Assembly: GCA_045614925.1 (NCBI GenBank)
Contig: JAZLDV010000119.1
Span: 1-39,574, forward strand
Direction of reading: 5' to 3'
Origin: JAZLDV01 sp045614925
GTDB taxonomy: Bacteria > Bacillota_I > Bacilli_A > Erysipelotrichales > Coprobacillaceae
Length of the DNA stretch: 39,574 nucleotides
Shown in pieces: positions 1 through 7,585 of the stretch. Position 1 is the stretch's first letter; the number at the start of each line of letters is the position of its first letter. Position numbers and translations under genes: made by a program. Below the pieces are notes generated by a model. It had not been told where the DNA came from. It saw only the letters and a list, made by a program, of their open reading frames with translations, and searched no databases.

Positions 1-4
1 CATT

Positions 5-29
5 AAGGTAGCTATAAGCTACCTTTTTT
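5..29 (+). terminator. Rho-independent terminator of a gene left of the window
   Basis: A perfect 9-bp stem (5-13 with 17-25) with a 3-base loop is followed by a T run on the plus strand. It would end a plus-strand transcript entering from outside the window, converging on rsmI. Confidence 0.65.
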
Positions 30-50
30 ATTGTATACAATTTTATAAAA

Positions 51-66
51 TGTTTCACGTGAAACA
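51..66. other. parS centromere site (ParB binding)
   Basis: TGTTTCACGTGAAACA is a perfect 16-bp palindrome identical to the Bacillus parS consensus bound by ParB/Spo0J. It sits in the short gap between two convergent terminators, about 20 kb from oriC, where parS sites normally cluster. ParB loading here would organise the origin and recruit SMC. No parA or parB gene lies in the window. Confidence 0.93.
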
Positions 67-93
67 AAAAAAGAAGTAACAACGTTACTTCTT
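66..93 (-). terminator. Terminator of the tmk-rsmI operon
   Basis: A perfect 10-bp stem (71-80 with 84-93) with a 3-base loop is followed on the minus strand by five Ts that run straight into parS. The hairpin contains the rsmI stop codon. Confidence 0.8.
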
Positions 94-933
94 ATGATAT
101 TCATTATAAACAATATTCTTACTTACGCCTCTAATTTTAGCAACTTCTTTAATTGCATCTTTAGTAGACATTCCATTATCAATCATCTCATTGACATGTT
201 CTTCAATTGATTGTTCAAATACAACTTCTACAATTTCTTCTTTACATCCTTCAACTACAAGAACCATTTCACCCTTCATATCATCTACAACTTCAAGAAT
301 TTCTTCAATTGTTCCTCTGTTGATTTCTTCATGTCTTTTTGTAATTTCTCTACATAAAGCAATATTTCTATTTCCAAAAATATCTAACATTAAAGATAAA
401 GTCTTTTTAATTCTATGAGGTGCTTCATAAAATACAATTGTCTCTTTATAATTCTTTAGACTATCCAATTCTTTTTTCTTTTTCTTATCAGCATGATCTA
501 AGAATCCATAAAACATAAACGGCTGTGGGGCAATCCCTGAAACAATTAATGCATTTAAACATGCATTCGCACCAGAAATAGGAACAACATTAAAACCTGC
601 TTCAATAACTGCTAAAACAAGTTCATATCCAGGATCACTAATAGCTGGATATCCTGCATCACTTACTAAAGCAATGTTTTGCCCTTCCTTTAAAAGACTA
701 ATAATCTTTGGAGTTGATGTTTCAATATTGTATTGATGATGAGAAATTAATTTCTTATTAATATTAAAATGATTTAATAATTTAACTGTATTTCTTGTAT
801 CTTCAGCTGCAATACAATCAACACTATTTAAAACTTCTACAGCTCTATATGTCATTTCATTTAAATTTCCAATAGGTGTTGCAACTAAAAATAAAGTAGC
901 TAAATTATTATCAAAACTCTTTTGTCTATTCAT
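85..933 (-). CDS. rsmI: 16S rRNA 2'-O-ribose C1402 methyltransferase RsmI
   Basis: RsmI uses S-adenosylmethionine to methylate the ribose of C1402 in the 30S decoding centre. The 282-residue protein has the tetrapyrrole-methylase fold signatures in order: ATPIGNL (18-24), AEDTR (43-47), SDAGYPAISDPG (91-102) and PISGANA (118-124). Length is typical. I chose the ATG at 933, nine bases after a GGAG; an ATG at 939 is too close to it, and the TTG at 948 lies in the ribosome binding site. It overlaps the end of trmN6 by 8 bases and is the last gene of the tmk-holB-ricT-trmN6 operon, as in Bacillus (yabC). Confidence 0.93.
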   Translation of the reverse strand: MNRQKSFDNNLATLFLVATPIGNLNEMTYRAVEVLNSVDCIAAEDTRNTVKLLNHFNINKKLISHHQYNIETSTPKIISLLKEGQNIALVSDAGYPAISDPGYELVLAVIEAGFNVVPISGANACLNALIVSGIAPQPFMFYGFLDHADKKKKKELDSLKNYKETIVFYEAPHRIKKTLSLMLDIFGNRNIALCREITKRHEEINRGTIEEILEVVDDMKGEMVLVVEGCKEEIVEVVFEQSIEEHVNEMIDNGMSTKDAIKEVAKIRGVSKNIVYNEYHKK

Positions 934-1660
934 CGTCATTTTCTCCAAACATAACTCTTACTTCTTTAGAATAATCTCCATTTTCTTCATGAGCATATAA
1001 AGGAGCTTCAATCTTAATACCATGATTTCCTTTATAAATACCTTCAATAAGGAATATATTAGATTCCTTTCCTACTTTTGGATAAACAAATCTAATACGT
1101 TTAGGTTCGATTTCATATTTTTGCATACAGTTTATAATCTCAATCATACGATCAGGTCTATGAACCATTGCAAATCTACCTTTGTTATCTAGTATCTTAG
1201 CAGCAGAAGAAATAATACCTTCTAAATCAATTTTAATTTCATGTCTTGCTATTTGCAGATATTCATTTTCATTTAAATTACTTTTTTCCCCTACTTTAAA
1301 AAATGGAGGATTACAAACAACAAGTTTAACTTTCTTTTGTTCTTTAACAAATTCTTTTATATCATTATGTACGATTTCAATCTGATTATCCAATTCATTT
1401 AATGATACATTCTTTTTTGCTATCTCAACAGCTTCTTCTTGGATTTCAACACCAATAATATGTTTATCAGTTCTTCTTGAAAGAAGCAAAGGAATTGCAG
1501 CATTATTTGTACCAAAATCAATAATACAATCTAAATCTTTATTTATCGTACAAAAGTTAGCCAATAAAACAGTATCCAAAGAAAAGTTAAACATATCTTT
1601 TCTTTGGATAATTTTCATATTCTTATGAGATAATAAATAATTAGTTACTTCTTGGTTCAT
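926..1660 (-). CDS. trmN6: tRNA1(Val) adenine-37 N6-methyltransferase (YabB/TrmN6 type)
   Basis: A Rossmann-fold SAM-dependent methyltransferase of 244 residues. The SAM-binding loop is DFGTNNAA (48-55), an acidic VEIQ follows (71-74), and the catalytic NPPF motif of N6-adenine methyltransferases is at 117-120. The family modifies A37 of a valine tRNA in E. coli; the Bacillus relative YabB occupies this same operon position. The exact tRNA target is inferred. The start lies inside the end of ricT (20-base overlap), which suggests coupled translation. Bacillus has a GIY-YIG gene (yazA) between this gene and rsmI; it is absent here. Confidence 0.85.
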   Translation of the reverse strand: MNQEVTNYLLSHKNMKIIQRKDMFNFSLDTVLLANFCTINKDLDCIIDFGTNNAAIPLLLSRRTDKHIIGVEIQEEAVEIAKKNVSLNELDNQIEIVHNDIKEFVKEQKKVKLVVCNPPFFKVGEKSNLNENEYLQIARHEIKIDLEGIISSAAKILDNKGRFAMVHRPDRMIEIINCMQKYEIEPKRIRFVYPKVGKESNIFLIEGIYKGNHGIKIEAPLYAHEENGDYSKEVRVMFGENDDE

Positions 1661-2471
1661 CTTTTTTCTCTTTTGGAGGTAATAAGTGAATCTCTTCTAA
1701 AGGAACGAAAGAAACGTTTCCATCACTTTCAACTTTAACTAAATCACTAATAATATTTAATCCTGTTACTTTGGCTATCTTGTTTTCGTATTTTACTTTA
1801 GAACCAATTTTAGGGAATCTTTGTTTTTCTTTAGTATAAATTTCATCTTCAAATTTTAAACAGCATAATAATCTTCCACATGCTCCTGAGATTTTATCAA
1901 TATTAATAGCTAACATCTGATTTTTAGCCATATTAATAGATACTCCATCAAATTCACCTAAGAAAGATGAACAGCATAATGGTAAACCACAAGTTCCTAA
2001 ACCACCTGTAATTTTTGATTTATCTCTAGGACCAATTTGTCTTAACTCAATACGACATTTAAATATCCCTGCTAATTCTTTTAACAATTCTCTAAAGTCT
2101 ACTCTACTTTCAGATGTATACATAAAGATAACTTTTGATGCATCTAATGTATATTCGCAATTAACTAAATGCATATCTAAATCAAATTGTTTAACAATAT
2201 CTTTACATATTTCTAATGATTTTTCTGCTTTTGTTTTATTAAACAAATGAACATCTATATCTGCTCTATTTGCTTTTCTTTTAATTCTTTTAAGTTCAGT
2301 ATCTAAATTAAATTCAGATAAATCTTTTAATTCAGATATCAATTCTCCAAGTTCTAACCCTCTTACAGTTTCAACAACAACTTTATCGCCTTTATGAAGA
2401 TCTAAATCTGTAGAGAAGTAATAAGATTTACCAACATTGTTAAATCTTATCAATGCTAATTTTTCTTCCAT
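1641..2471 (-). CDS. ricT: RicT/YaaT, PSP1-domain regulatory iron-sulfur protein
   Basis: A 276-residue PSP1-domain protein. Six cysteines in two clusters (C161, C166, C167 and C198, C203, C204) fit the family's conserved pattern. In Bacillus, RicT with RicA and RicF forms a complex carrying [4Fe-4S] clusters that helps RNase Y mature mRNAs and affects sporulation and competence. No ricA or ricF is in this window, so whether the full complex exists cannot be told here. It follows holB by 16 bases, as in the Bacillus order holB-yaaT. Its end overlaps trmN6. Confidence 0.9.
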   Translation of the reverse strand: MEEKLALIRFNNVGKSYYFSTDLDLHKGDKVVVETVRGLELGELISELKDLSEFNLDTELKRIKRKANRADIDVHLFNKTKAEKSLEICKDIVKQFDLDMHLVNCEYTLDASKVIFMYTSESRVDFRELLKELAGIFKCRIELRQIGPRDKSKITGGLGTCGLPLCCSSFLGEFDGVSINMAKNQMLAINIDKISGACGRLLCCLKFEDEIYTKEKQRFPKIGSKVKYENKIAKVTGLNIISDLVKVESDGNVSFVPLEEIHLLPPKEKKDEPRSN

Positions 2472-2487
2472 ACAATCTTCCTTTCTT

Positions 2488-3441
2488 TTATAAATTATAC
2501 ATCATACTATCCATAAGTAATGCAACATTTGCATTACTTGTTAGTAAATATTCTGTTTCTAATATCAAATTAATTCTTTTTAATATATTATCAGGTTCAT
2601 CTTCTATTCTTTCAAACAAACTTTTGTATGTTGGATATGTAAGATCCATAGAATGTTTCACGTGAAACAAATCTTTTAATCCTAGAACCAACATATTCAA
2701 GAATAACTGGATTTCATGTTTTTCTTTAAAATCTTTTAATAGATGTGTTTGAACATTAATAATAAGGTTTGCTCTATGAAAATAAAGATCTTCAATAAAG
2801 TGATAAACTTCTAATTTTAATTTTTCAAACATATCTCCTTCTAAAAGTTTTTTACAATCATCTATATTATTAAACAATTCAGCTAATATATTCACATCAT
2901 CATTTGAAATATTTAATTGTAATAACTCTTCTTTTATTCTTTTCTTTGATTGAGGTAATAATTGAATAACCTGACATCTAGATTGAATCGTTGGCAATAC
3001 TCTATTAATATTCTGAGTCGTAAATATAGCATAAACACCTTCAATAGGTTCTTCTAAGAACTTTAATAAACTATTCATCGCTTCAAATCTAGCATTTTCA
3101 ATATTTTCTAATAAATATATTTTAGACTTACCTTCTAATGCAGATTTAGAAAAAGTATTCTGAATATATTCAATATCTCCTTTTTTAATCAGATCATCTT
3201 TTCCACTTATATAAATAAGATCTGAATACTGATGCTCATCTATTCTTCTGCAATCATTACATTTATCACAGCATAATAAGTCTTCATCACATAGAATAGA
3301 TTTCGCAATAAAATGAGCTGCTTCATAATTATTATCACCAACAAGCAAAAATGCATGCGGTATTTTATTGTTTTTAAAACTTTGAGTTAAAATCTGATAA
3401 AATATAGGCTGATCTTGTTTTAAGATATGTTTATCTATCAT
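2488..3441 (-). CDS. holB: DNA polymerase III clamp-loader delta' subunit
   Basis: A 317-residue AAA+ clamp-loader subunit. A zinc module with C58, C61 and C64 (C51 is the likely fourth ligand) follows a degenerate P-loop (GDNNYEAA, 35-42) with no catalytic lysine, as expected for the non-hydrolysing delta'. The SRC arginine-finger motif is at 154-156. The 4-base overlap with tmk implies coupled translation. A parS site is embedded in codons 258-263 and dictates the residues FHVK (259-262). Bacillus yaaQ (darA) and yaaR, which lie between tmk and holB, and yabA, which lies just beyond yaaT, are all missing. Confidence 0.92.
   Translation of the reverse strand: MIDKHILKQDQPIFYQILTQSFKNNKIPHAFLLVGDNNYEAAHFIAKSILCDEDLLCCDKCNDCRRIDEHQYSDLIYISGKDDLIKKGDIEYIQNTFSKSALEGKSKIYLLENIENARFEAMNSLLKFLEEPIEGVYAIFTTQNINRVLPTIQSRCQVIQLLPQSKKRIKEELLQLNISNDDVNILAELFNNIDDCKKLLEGDMFEKLKLEVYHFIEDLYFHRANLIINVQTHLLKDFKEKHEIQLFLNMLVLGLKDLFHVKHSMDLTYPTYKSLFERIEDEPDNILKRINLILETEYLLTSNANVALLMDSMMYNL
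2654..2669. other. parS centromere site inside holB
   Basis: A second perfect TGTTTCACGTGAAACA palindrome, identical to the one at 51-66, lies within the holB reading frame and is read there as codons for FHVK. Two exact 16-bp copies 2.6 kb apart near oriC are not chance. Intragenic parS sites are common in Firmicutes. Confidence 0.93.
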
Positions 3442-4061
3442 AAAACTTCCTTAATTTTATCAATAACCTGAGATAGAACTTCTTCAATACTTAAACTCGC
3501 ATCAACCTTTACAATTCTATCTTTAAACTTATCACAGATAGCTAAATATCCATTATATACATCATTATGGAATTCAATCTTCTCTAAGTCTAATCTATTA
3601 ACTTCTCTATCTTTGTTAGCATAAACTCTTTGTAATCCAAGTTCTGGTTTAATATCAAAGAAAATAGTACGAACAGGTAATATATTTTCAGTAGCAAATA
3701 AATTCATATTATAAACTTCTTCAATACCTAGTTTTCTAGCAATCCCTTGATAAACCATTGAACTATCAACAAATCTATCACAAATAATAATCTTTCCTTC
3801 ATTTAAAGCAGGAATAACTTTTTCTACTAAATGCTGTCTTCTACTTGCAGCATATAATAAAGCTTCAGTCTTTGGATCCATATTTGTGTTATGAACATCA
3901 ACAATAATATTTCTAATATTTTCAGCAATAGAGACACCACCAGGTTCTCTAGTTAAAACAACATTATATCCTTCGTTTTCTAATCTTTCTTTAACTAAGG
4001 CAGCAATTGTTGTTTTTCCACTACCTTCTCCACCTTCAAAAGAAATAAAAATACCAGACAT
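3438..4061 (-). CDS. tmk: Thymidylate kinase
   Basis: It phosphorylates dTMP to dTDP, an essential step in dTTP synthesis. The 207-residue P-loop kinase has the Walker A region EGGEGSGKTT (9-18), the DR(F/Y) motif in CDRFVDSS that contacts dTMP, and the TREPGG motif near residue 37. Length matches the family. The start has a GGGGTG ribosome binding site. It is the first gene of the operon tmk-holB-ricT-trmN6-rsmI. Confidence 0.95.
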   Translation of the reverse strand: MSGIFISFEGGEGSGKTTIAALVKERLENEGYNVVLTREPGGVSIAENIRNIIVDVHNTNMDPKTEALLYAASRRQHLVEKVIPALNEGKIIICDRFVDSSMVYQGIARKLGIEEVYNMNLFATENILPVRTIFFDIKPELGLQRVYANKDREVNRLDLEKIEFHNDVYNGYLAICDKFKDRIVKVDASLSIEEVLSQVIDKIKEVL

Positions 4062-4083
4062 AAAAACACCCCATTTCTATATT

Positions 4084-4112
4084 ATTATATAAGAAAATCA
4101 AGAAGATATAAA
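4084..4112 (-). promoter_or_regulatory. Probable sigma-A promoter of the tmk operon
   Basis: On the minus strand a TATAAT (4084-4089) follows a TTTATA (4107-4112) with a 17-base spacer. It lies between the recR hairpin and tmk. The -35 is a weak match. Confidence 0.4.
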
Positions 4113-4142
4113 GTATAAATTTTTATTGATAAAATCATACAA

Positions 4143-4172
4143 AATAAAAGAATCCCTCTATTGAGAGATTCT
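4143..4172 (-). terminator. Probable terminator after recR
   Basis: A 9-bp stem with a two-base bulge (4149-4159 with 4164-4172) overlaps the recR stop codon, followed by a T-rich tract on the minus strand. It would end the dnaX-ebfC-recR transcript. Confidence 0.5.
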
Positions 4173-4764
4173 ATAATTTTGTTCTTCCTTCTAAAGATTT
4201 TAATAAAGTTAATTCATCTGCATAATCCAGATTACTTCCTATAGGTAAACCATTAGCAATACGTGAAGCTGGAATATTATTTTTAGCTAATAATCTAGCT
4301 AAAAATAAAGCAGTTGTTTCTCCTTCACGTGTTGGATTTGTAGCAATAATTACTTCTTTCGTATTTTCATCAACTCTATCAAATAAAGTTGCGATATTTA
4401 AATCATCGATCGTTTTCCCATCCATAATAGACATCGTTCCATGTAATACATGATATAATCCCTTATATTCTTTAAGTTTTTCCATTGCAAAAACATCTTT
4501 AGGTGATTCAACAACACAAATTGTAGAATGATCTCTAGTTTTATCTTTACAGATATCACAAATTTCATCATCACAAATATGTCCACATGTTTTACAAAAA
4601 TGAATATTTGATTTAAAATCTAACAATGCTTTAGCAAAACGTTCTACCTGTTTTTCATCCATTGAAAGAACATGATAAACATTTCTTTCAGCACCTTTTG
4701 TACCGATACCAGGAAGCAATTTAAAGCAATCTGCTAGTTCTTCGAAACTTTTTGGATATTCCAT
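4171..4764 (-). CDS. recR: Recombination mediator RecR
   Basis: RecR works with RecO and RecF to load RecA on single-stranded gaps. The 197-residue protein has an N-terminal helix-hairpin-helix (LPGIGTKGAERNVYH, 17-31), a four-cysteine zinc finger (C57, C60, C69, C72) and a Toprim domain starting at about residue 82 (VVESPKD). It shares the TAATG stop/start overlap with ebfC, matching the conserved dnaX-ebfC-recR operon. Confidence 0.95.
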   Translation of the reverse strand: MEYPKSFEELADCFKLLPGIGTKGAERNVYHVLSMDEKQVERFAKALLDFKSNIHFCKTCGHICDDEICDICKDKTRDHSTICVVESPKDVFAMEKLKEYKGLYHVLHGTMSIMDGKTIDDLNIATLFDRVDENTKEVIIATNPTREGETTALFLARLLAKNNIPASRIANGLPIGSNLDYADELTLLKSLEGRTKL

Positions 4765-5072
4765 TAAAAGAATGATGATACATCAACACCATTAGTTAGT
4801 TTGTCTAATGTATCTTCCCTTTCTTTATTAACATCTTTAACAGCTTGATTTAAAGTAGCCATTAATAATGCTTCTAAATCATCTTTATTGTCTTGACCTA
4901 ATAATGAAGAATCAATATGTAAATCAATTAACTCTAAATTTCCTTTCATAACACCTTTAATTAAATCTCCTTGTGATACAAAAGGATATTCTTTTTCATC
5001 TAATAATTTCTTTTGTTTATTAACTTTATTTTGCATTTGTTGTGCTTGTCTTACTAATTGATTAAAATTCAT
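4764..5072 (-). CDS. ebfC: Nucleoid-associated protein EbfC/YaaK
   Basis: A 102-residue member of the YbaB/EbfC family of small dimeric DNA-binding proteins. It has the N-terminal helix rich in Gln, Lys and Asn, then a region resembling the family's conserved core. It sits between dnaX (3-base gap) and recR (1-base overlap), which is diagnostic. Its cellular role in Firmicutes is poorly defined. Confidence 0.92.
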   Translation of the reverse strand: MNFNQLVRQAQQMQNKVNKQKKLLDEKEYPFVSQGDLIKGVMKGNLELIDLHIDSSLLGQDNKDDLEALLMATLNQAVKDVNKEREDTLDKLTNGVDVSSFF

Positions 5073-5075
5073 TTT

Positions 5076-6872
5076 TTACTTCTCCTTAAACTCAACTAAA
5101 TCTTCTCCAAATAACTCAATCGCAAACTTTTGTGCTTCAGTATATGTTTCAGCATTTAAATCATAACAATCAATATGCTTTAAAGTTAACTCATGAGCCA
5201 TAGGTAACATATTTTTCTTTTTTAAATCAATAAAATGATTTCTCATATCTTGCCATTGATTTGCTTCAATCGCAATAAATCTATATTCTTCACCTAATAT
5301 TTCTTTTAGGAAAGAAGATAGTAATTTATAATTTTTATAATAATTAACTGCATTTACAGAAGGCATATGTTCAAAAGAAATAATCACTCCACCTTTACAA
5401 GCAGCAACTGGTGACCCATCACATAACATTCCAGCACTTTTAGCCATATTTAAATTAGATAAATATCTTCTAATAATTGGCCATCTTTCCTGAATTGAAA
5501 TTAATATTTCTTTTCTGGCTTGAACAAGTATATTTAAGATATCATCTTTATCAACTTGTACTACAGATGATCCAGTAGTCACGACTTCTTGTTTTTCTTC
5601 AAAATCAAACTGAGGAATTTCTTCATGTTCCTGAATATCAGAATAATCCTCATTTATGATTTCATTTACATCATCTTGAACATCTTCTACCTCTACTACT
5701 TCATCTTTTACTTCTATTAAAGTTTCTTCGTGTTTTTCTTCTACAACTACTTCTATAGGTTTTACTTCTTTCTTTTCAACGTAAATAACCTTTTCTTCTG
5801 TAGATTGATGACACATCTTTAAAACAGCGATTTCAAAATAAATAGATGGATTAATAACTTTAGAATACTTTTCAGTAGCATCCATCAATATATCAATAAA
5901 TGCAAATGCTTCTTCACTCGAAATATAAGGAACTATCATATCTAAATAATATTGTGATAAAACAAATAATATAGAAGTTTCCTGAGTATTTCTATATATA
6001 ACTACATCTTTTAATATATCAACAAGATCAATAGTTAATCTCTTAATATCAATCCCATTCATTTTCATTTCTTCTAATACAGTTAAAGCTTTTTTCATAT
6101 CTTTAGATAAAATAATCTTAATAAAATCAATCTTATTTTCTAAAGATACAATCCCATATATATGATTAACATCTTTTACACTCAAATGCTTATCATTAAA
6201 AGCCAGACATTGTTCTAATATAGATAAAGCATCTCTCATACCACCATCTGCTAATTTAGCAATTAATTCTAATGCCTCATCATCACATACATATTTTTCT
6301 TCTTTAATAATTGTTTTCATTCTATTAACAATATCATTAAGACTTAATTTACTAAAATCAAATCTTTGACATCTAGAAATAATTGTTGGAAGAATTTTAT
6401 GTGGTTCAGTTGTTGCTAGAATAAAAACAACATGTGCTGGCGGTTCTTCTAATGTTTTAAGCAATGCATTAAATGCACCACTAGACATCATATGAACCTC
6501 ATCAATAATATAAACTTTATATTGTCCTTGAGATGGAGAATACTTAACTTTTTCAATCAGGCTTCTCACTTCTTCAACACCATTATTACTAGCAGCATCT
6601 ATTTCAATAACATCTGGATGATTATTTTGAGTAATTAACTGGCAATTTTCGCATTCATCACAAGGCTTATTTTCATGAGAACAATTTAAAGCTTTCGCTA
6701 ACAATTTAGCTACAGTCGTTTTCCCTGTTCCCCTTGGTCCACAAAATAAATAAGCATGCGCAATTTTCTTTTCTTCTACTGCATGTCTTAAAGTTTTAAT
6801 AATATGTTCCTGACCAGCAACATCATTAAACTTTTGCGGTCTATAAACACGATATAATGTCTTATATGCCAT
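5076..6872 (-). CDS. dnaX: DNA polymerase III tau/gamma subunit
   Basis: The clamp-loader ATPase, 598 residues. Walker A GPRGTGKT (45-52) is followed by zinc-binding C64, C71, C74 and C77, a Walker B with DEVHMM and an SRC motif. An acidic, low-complexity Glu/Asp/Val linker (about residues 370-445) leads to the C-terminal tau domain that contacts PolC. The ATG at 6872 follows GAGGTG by 6 bases; the upstream GTG lies in the ribosome binding site. I saw no clear frameshift signal for a short gamma form. Confidence 0.95.
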   Translation of the reverse strand: MAYKTLYRVYRPQKFNDVAGQEHIIKTLRHAVEEKKIAHAYLFCGPRGTGKTTVAKLLAKALNCSHENKPCDECENCQLITQNNHPDVIEIDAASNNGVEEVRSLIEKVKYSPSQGQYKVYIIDEVHMMSSGAFNALLKTLEEPPAHVVFILATTEPHKILPTIISRCQRFDFSKLSLNDIVNRMKTIIKEEKYVCDDEALELIAKLADGGMRDALSILEQCLAFNDKHLSVKDVNHIYGIVSLENKIDFIKIILSKDMKKALTVLEEMKMNGIDIKRLTIDLVDILKDVVIYRNTQETSILFVLSQYYLDMIVPYISSEEAFAFIDILMDATEKYSKVINPSIYFEIAVLKMCHQSTEEKVIYVEKKEVKPIEVVVEEKHEETLIEVKDEVVEVEDVQDDVNEIINEDYSDIQEHEEIPQFDFEEKQEVVTTGSSVVQVDKDDILNILVQARKEILISIQERWPIIRRYLSNLNMAKSAGMLCDGSPVAACKGGVIISFEHMPSVNAVNYYKNYKLLSSFLKEILGEEYRFIAIEANQWQDMRNHFIDLKKKNMLPMAHELTLKHIDCYDLNAETYTEAQKFAIELFGEDLVEFKEK

Positions 6873-6892
6873 AACTCTCACCTCATTTATTA

Positions 6893-6901
6893 ATTATATC
6901 A
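6893..6901 (-). promoter_or_regulatory. Extended -10 promoter of dnaX
   Basis: The minus strand reads TGATATAAT, a TGn extended -10 with consensus hexamer, about 20 bases before the dnaX start. It directly abuts the T tract of the tadA terminator. No good -35 is visible, as is common for extended -10 promoters. Confidence 0.55.
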
Positions 6902-6925
6902 TAAAAGGATACCTAAAAGGTATCC
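6902..6925 (-). terminator. Terminator of tadA
   Basis: A perfect 7-bp stem (6907-6913 with 6919-6925) with a 5-base loop is followed by TTTTAT on the minus strand. It includes the tadA stop codon. Confidence 0.65.
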
Positions 6926-7371
6926 CTATTCTTATTTCTTTTACTTTTAAAATAATCAGATATTAGCTTAGAACATTCATCTCCATAAATACCACTTACA
7001 ACTTCTGGCCTATGATTGAAATCAACTTCATTTATATAATAAGATAAACCATTCCATCTATTTACACTTGCACCAAAAACTACTTTTTTTAAACGACTTT
7101 GTATAATTGCTCCACTACACATAATACAAGGTTCTAAAGTACTATAAAGTACACAATCATCTAAATGCCATGTCCCAAGTTTTTGACATGCATTCCTAAT
7201 CGCAAGTATTTCAGCATGAGCAGTTACATCCTGTTGTAATTCTTTTTGATTAAATGCACTAGAAATAATTTCACCATCTTTAACAATAATTGCTCCAATA
7301 GGAACATCATCATTTTCTAATGCTTTTAAAGCCTCTTTATAAGCAAGACACATATACTCTAAATCACTCAT
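6913..7371 (-). CDS. tadA: tRNA adenosine-34 deaminase TadA
   Basis: It converts A34 to inosine in the tRNA-Arg(ACG) wobble position, an essential modification. The 152-residue cytidine-deaminase-fold protein shows the zinc ligands and catalytic Glu: HAE (H52, E54) and PCIMC (C82, C85). The ATG at 7371 has a perfect AGGAGG ribosome binding site; a longer reading frame begins at 7404 inside the SRP RNA 3' end and is unlikely. It lies directly downstream of the SRP RNA gene, as tadA does in Bacillus (yaaJ-scr). Confidence 0.93.
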   Translation of the reverse strand: MSDLEYMCLAYKEALKALENDDVPIGAIIVKDGEIISSAFNQKELQQDVTAHAEILAIRNACQKLGTWHLDDCVLYSTLEPCIMCSGAIIQSRLKKVVFGASVNRWNGLSYYINEVDFNHRPEVVSGIYGDECSKLISDYFKSKRNKNRDTF

Positions 7372-7392
7372 ATCTATCCTCCTAAATAAAAG

Positions 7393-7471
7393 GCCATTAC
7401 ACATAAACGGTACTTCTTAATGCTGCTACCTTCCGGTCCTGACATGGTTCAAAGCCGCCTATTGTAATGGC
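7393..7471 (-). ncRNA. ffs: Small signal recognition particle RNA (4.5S/scRNA type)
   Basis: The minus strand contains the SRP domain IV core: GTCAGGACCGGAAGGTAGCAGC (22 bases of conserved asymmetric and symmetric loops, here shown only to identify it). Complementary ends (GCCATTAC and GTAATGGC) close the molecule at about 79 nt, the Alu-lacking short form. That is unlike Bacillus scRNA (about 270 nt) and resembles the short 4.5S RNA. The 3' end is followed by TTTTATTT. It pairs functionally with Ffh, not in this window. Confidence 0.93.
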
Positions 7472-7478
7472 AAGAAAT

Positions 7479-7506
7479 ATTATAACATAATTATAAAACT
7501 ATTCAA
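7479..7506 (-). promoter_or_regulatory. Sigma-A promoter of the SRP RNA
   Basis: TTGAAT (7501-7506) and TATAAT (7479-7484) on the minus strand with a 16-base spacer. The predicted start falls at the 5' end of the RNA deduced from its closing helix, which supports both calls. Confidence 0.75.
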
Positions 7507-7538
7507 GTATAATTTTTCTAAACATTTTCATTACCAAA

Positions 7539-7580
7539 GAAAAAACCAAATTATATCGATTTATTCAATATAATTTGGTT
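7539..7580 (-). terminator. Terminator of serS
   Basis: A perfect 13-bp stem (7544-7556 with 7568-7580) is followed by a run of Ts on the minus strand, just after the serS stop codon. Confidence 0.85.
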
Positions 7581-7585
7581 TAGTT

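Noticed and set aside
191..418. Plus-strand frame of 75 codons inside rsmI
   Set aside because: Serine/isoleucine-rich shadow of rsmI on the other strand, with no ribosome binding site.
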